This document shows positions 7,628 through 9,582 of a DNA stretch of 9,582 bases, piece by piece. The DNA is from an uncultured Verrucomicrobia subdivision 3 bacterium (GTDB lineage: Bacteria; Verrucomicrobiota; Verrucomicrobiae; Limisphaerales; CAMLLE01), in contig CAMLLE010000077.1 of the NCBI GenBank assembly GCA_946480555.1, positions 1 to 9,582 of the forward strand. The letters are read 5' to 3'. The notes under the pieces were generated by a model. That model saw only the letters and a program-made list of their open reading frames with translations, had not been told where the DNA came from and searched no databases. The position numbers and the translations under genes are program-made. Each line of letters opens with the position of its first letter. The first letter of the stretch is position 1.

Positions 7628-8132
7628 ATGAAAAAATCCCTTCTCCTGCTCTCGCTGGTTTGCAGTTCCACCGGCGCGATGGCTGCGAACGATCTCCGAC
7701 TCGATGGCGACTGGCGAAACGGACAGACCGAAACATTCTGGCAATCCGACTGGATGACGGGCGACGGATTGCCGGCGACGTTCACGCTGGAATTGCCGGA
7801 GGCGGCGTTGCTGCGCGGTTTCAATTACACGCCGCGCGCGGACATGAATCGCGGACGCATCGCGAGCTACGCGATCGAGGTCAGTCGCGACGGAAAAATG
7901 GTCGCCGTGGGGAACAGACGGTCGCTTTCCCGATAGCGCTGAGAAGCAGGCGGTGAACTTCGAGAAACCAGTGCGTGCGAAATTTTTCCGGCTGACCGCG
8001 AAGTCAGATCACGGCGAAGCCAACCAGGCGGCGATTGCGGAGATTGAATTGATGGCGGTTGAAGTCAGTGCCGACGTGCGGAATCTGGGACTTGTTCCCG
8101 GATTCAATGACGCCAAGTCATTGAATCACTAA
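7628..8132 (+). pseudogene. Small secreted discoidin-like (F5/8 type C) protein, frameshifted
   Basis: The gene begins with a clear signal peptide, MKKSLLLLSLVCSSTGAMA, with probable cleavage before AND. An ATG 12 bases upstream (7616) is possible, but the lysines fit the 7628 start better. The first frame covers LRGFNYTPRADMNRGRIASY and AIEVSRDGK, then goes out of frame and stops at 7934-7936. Skipping one A of the A5 run at 7894-7898 brings in WSPWGTDGRFPDSAEKQAVN, VRAKFFRLTAKSDHGEANQA and AIAEIELMAVE, up to a TAA at 8130-8132. The joined product is about 167 residues. It matches the F5/8 type C (discoidin) pattern, a secreted beta-sandwich that binds sugars or surfaces. It lies 33 bp after the DUF5107 gene and 37 bp before the transporter. 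Because one base restores a full-length domain, either a recent mutation or a sequencing error is possible. No slippery heptamer is present, so programmed frameshifting is unlikely. Confidence 0.72.
8101..8127. other. Perfect 11-bp hairpin at the end of the discoidin-like gene
   Basis: GATTCAATGAC (8101-8111) and GTCATTGAATC (8117-8127) are exact reverse complements around the loop GCCAA. The hairpin ends two bases before the TAA stop and 42 bp before the transporter start. No T-run follows, so it is not a standard terminator. It could stabilise the upstream mRNA end, tune expression of the transporter, or serve as an operator. Confidence 0.6.
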
Positions 8133-8169
8133 TCTGAGAGCGAACCACGAATTGATTAGCCTTGAAAAC

Positions 8170-9582
8170 ATGATCACAAATACAACGACCGCGTCCTCTG
8201 ATCTCAAAGCCGATTTCAATCGCGGTTACATCTGGCTCATCTCGTCCGTGGCGGCGATGGGCGGGTTGCTGTTTGGCTGGGATTGGGTCGTCATCGGTGG
8301 CGCGAAACCGTTTTTCCAGCGCTATTTCGAACTGACCAGCGAAGCGCAGATCGGCTGGGCGAACAGTTGCGCGCTGATCGGCTGCCTCGTGGGATCGCTG
8401 GCGGCAGGCACATTGAGCGACCGCTTCGGACGCAAGAGACTGTTGATTCTCGCCGCCGTGATATTTGCCGTGACATCCATCGGCAATGGTCTCGCGCACA
8501 ACTTCACCGTGTTCATTGCGTGGCGGATGTTGGGCGGCGTCGCCATCGGCCTCGCATCAAGCCTGTCGCCGATGTATATCGCGGAAGTCGCCCCCGCGCA
8601 GATGCGCGGCAAGCTGGTTTCCGTCAATCAGCTCACGATCGTCGTCGGCATTTTGCTGGCGCAGGTCATCAACTGGTATCTCGTGCGCAACCTGCCGGCG
8701 GGCGCGACGGATGAATTCATTAAGAACTCGTGGTTTGGCCAGCAAGGCTGGCGCTGGATGTTCGGCCTGACCGCCGCGCCTTCGTTGTTGTTTTTGGTCG
8801 GAATGTTTCTCGTGCCGGAAAGTCCGCGCTGGCTGGCCAAATTTGGGCGGACGGCACAGGCGCGCGGGGTCCTGCGCCGAATCGGTGGCGAGCATTACGC
8901 CGACGCCGCCATGACCGAGATTCAATCCACGATTTCCCAGGAAGAAGTTCAGCGCGTGCGCTTCGGGGATTTGCTCGATCCACGCCTGTTCAAAGTGCTG
9001 CTGCTCGGCGTGGTGCTGGCCGTGTTCCAGCAATGGTGCGGCATCAATGTCATCTTCAATTACGCCGAGGAAATTTTCCGCGCGGCGGGCTACGACATCT
9101 CCAGCGTACTGAAAAACATCGCCTCGACCGGTTCGGTGAACCTGGTGTTCACGTTTGTGGCCTTGGGCACAGTGGATCGTTTGGGGCGACGACCGCTGAT
9201 GCTGCTGGGCGCGGGCGGCCTGGTGGTGATCTATCTCGCAATGGGATTCTGTTACGCGAACGGCGTGCAAGGCTTGCCTGTGCTCCTGCTTGTGCTGGCG
9301 GCGATTGGTTGCTATGCGATGTCGCTCGCGCCGGTGACATGGGTGGTGATCTGCGAGATTTTCCCCAATCGCATCCGTGGTGCGGCCATGTCCGTGGCGG
9401 TGACGGCGCTGTGGATCGCGTGCTTCCTGCTGACCTACACGTTCCCGATGCTGAATGCGAAGCTTGGATCGGCGGGCACTTTCTGGCTTTACGCGGCGAT
9501 TTGCGCGGCGGGCCTGGTGTTCATTTTCTGGAAACTGCCTGAGACGAAGGGCAAGACGCTGGAGCAGATCGAAAAGGAACTG
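8170..9582 (+). CDS. Sugar-porter MFS transporter (C-terminal end outside window)
   Basis: Reading from the ATG at 8170 gives 471 codons open to the window edge. The last residues (LPETKGKTLEQIEKEL) are the usual C-terminal signature, so almost the whole protein is present. It is an inner-membrane transporter of the sugar porter family with about 12 transmembrane helices. Visible signatures in order: GGLLFGWDWVVIGGAKPF (helix 1, with the conserved Asp), GTLSDRFGRKRLL (loop 2-3), RMLGGVAIGLASSLSPMYIA, PESPRWL, QQWCGINVIFNY (helix 7, sugar-contacting QQ and N in this family), DRLGRRPLM and PVTWVVICEIFPNRIRG (helix 10, with the Trp that contacts sugar in XylE). It therefore probably imports a monosaccharide, perhaps by proton symport. 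The exact sugar is unknown. No Shine-Dalgarno is evident. The 37-bp gap after the discoidin-like gene suggests co-transcription, and the XylR-type protein at 2341-3546 is the likely regulator. Confidence 0.93.
   Translation, partial: MITNTTTASSDLKADFNRGYIWLISSVAAMGGLLFGWDWVVIGGAKPFFQRYFELTSEAQIGWANSCALIGCLVGSLAAGTLSDRFGRKRLLILAAVIFAVTSIGNGLAHNFTVFIAWRMLGGVAIGLASSLSPMYIAEVAPAQMRGKLVSVNQLTIVVGILLAQVINWYLVRNLPAGATDEFIKNSWFGQQGWRWMFGLTAAPSLLFLVGMFLVPESPRWLAKFGRTAQARGVLRRIGGEHYADAAMTEIQSTISQEEVQRVRFGDLLDPRLFKVLLLGVVLAVFQQWCGINVIFNYAEEIFRAAGYDISSVLKNIASTGSVNLVFTFVALGTVDRLGRRPLMLLGAGGLVVIYLAMGFCYANGVQGLPVLLLVLAAIGCYAMSLAPVTWVVICEIFPNRIRGAAMSVAVTALWIACFLLTYTFPMLNAKLGSAGTFWLYAAICAAGLVFIFWKLPETKGKTLEQIEKEL

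Noticed and set aside
7892..7901. Programmed ribosomal frameshift in the discoidin-like gene
   Set aside because: Restoring the frame needs a +1 shift, and there is no X-XXY-YYZ heptamer in register or other known stimulating signal.
8730..9542. Plus-strand ORF of 270 residues
   Set aside because: Out-of-frame shadow of the sugar-porter gene, whose frame carries all family signatures.

Overview
The window looks like chromosomal DNA of a Verrucomicrobiota bacterium, probably of the Limisphaerales/Pedosphaera type. This is inferred from gene content: a XylR-type regulator, a DUF5107-TPR protein, a membrane-anchored protein with a pseudopilin-like tail, weak or absent Shine-Dalgarno sequences, high GC, and several dispersed palindromic repeats. 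No rRNA or tRNA gene and no CRISPR array was seen.

Left part, minus strand. Positions 1-1504 hold most of a membrane-anchored hypothetical protein whose C-terminus runs off the window. Behind it (1601-2091) lies a decayed fragment of a BNR-repeat (sialidase-like) protein with a single-base frameshift and no proper N-terminus. Between this remnant and the first plus-strand gene, 2117-2222 is packed with palindromes and probably is a dispersed intergenic repeat or a structured control region.

Right part, plus strand: a probable sugar-uptake and sugar-processing locus. It contains a XylR-type regulator (periplasmic-binding-protein-like sensor fused to an AraC helix-turn-helix, 2341-3546), a 289-bp gap with one operator-like palindrome, a 1252-residue cytoplasmic DUF5107-TPR protein (3836-7594), a small secreted discoidin-like (F5/8 type C) protein broken by a one-base indel in an A-run (7628-8132), and a sugar-porter MFS transporter (8170 to the window end). 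The last three genes are 33-37 bp apart in one direction and look like an operon. A plausible model is that the regulator senses a sugar, the porter imports it, and the DUF5107-TPR protein binds or processes it. The substrate and the DUF5107 activity cannot be read from sequence.

The most striking feature is inside the DUF5107-TPR gene. A 202-bp element (6051-6252) is made of four perfect inverted-repeat arm pairs nested symmetrically around one centre. Each arm is itself a small CCC-n-GGG palindrome. The reading frame passes through it, so about 67 extra residues are inserted between two TPR blocks. A second, unrelated in-frame insertion with 7-bp tandem repeats sits at about 6921-6988 in the same gene. 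A perfect 11-bp hairpin (8101-8127) lies just before the transporter gene.
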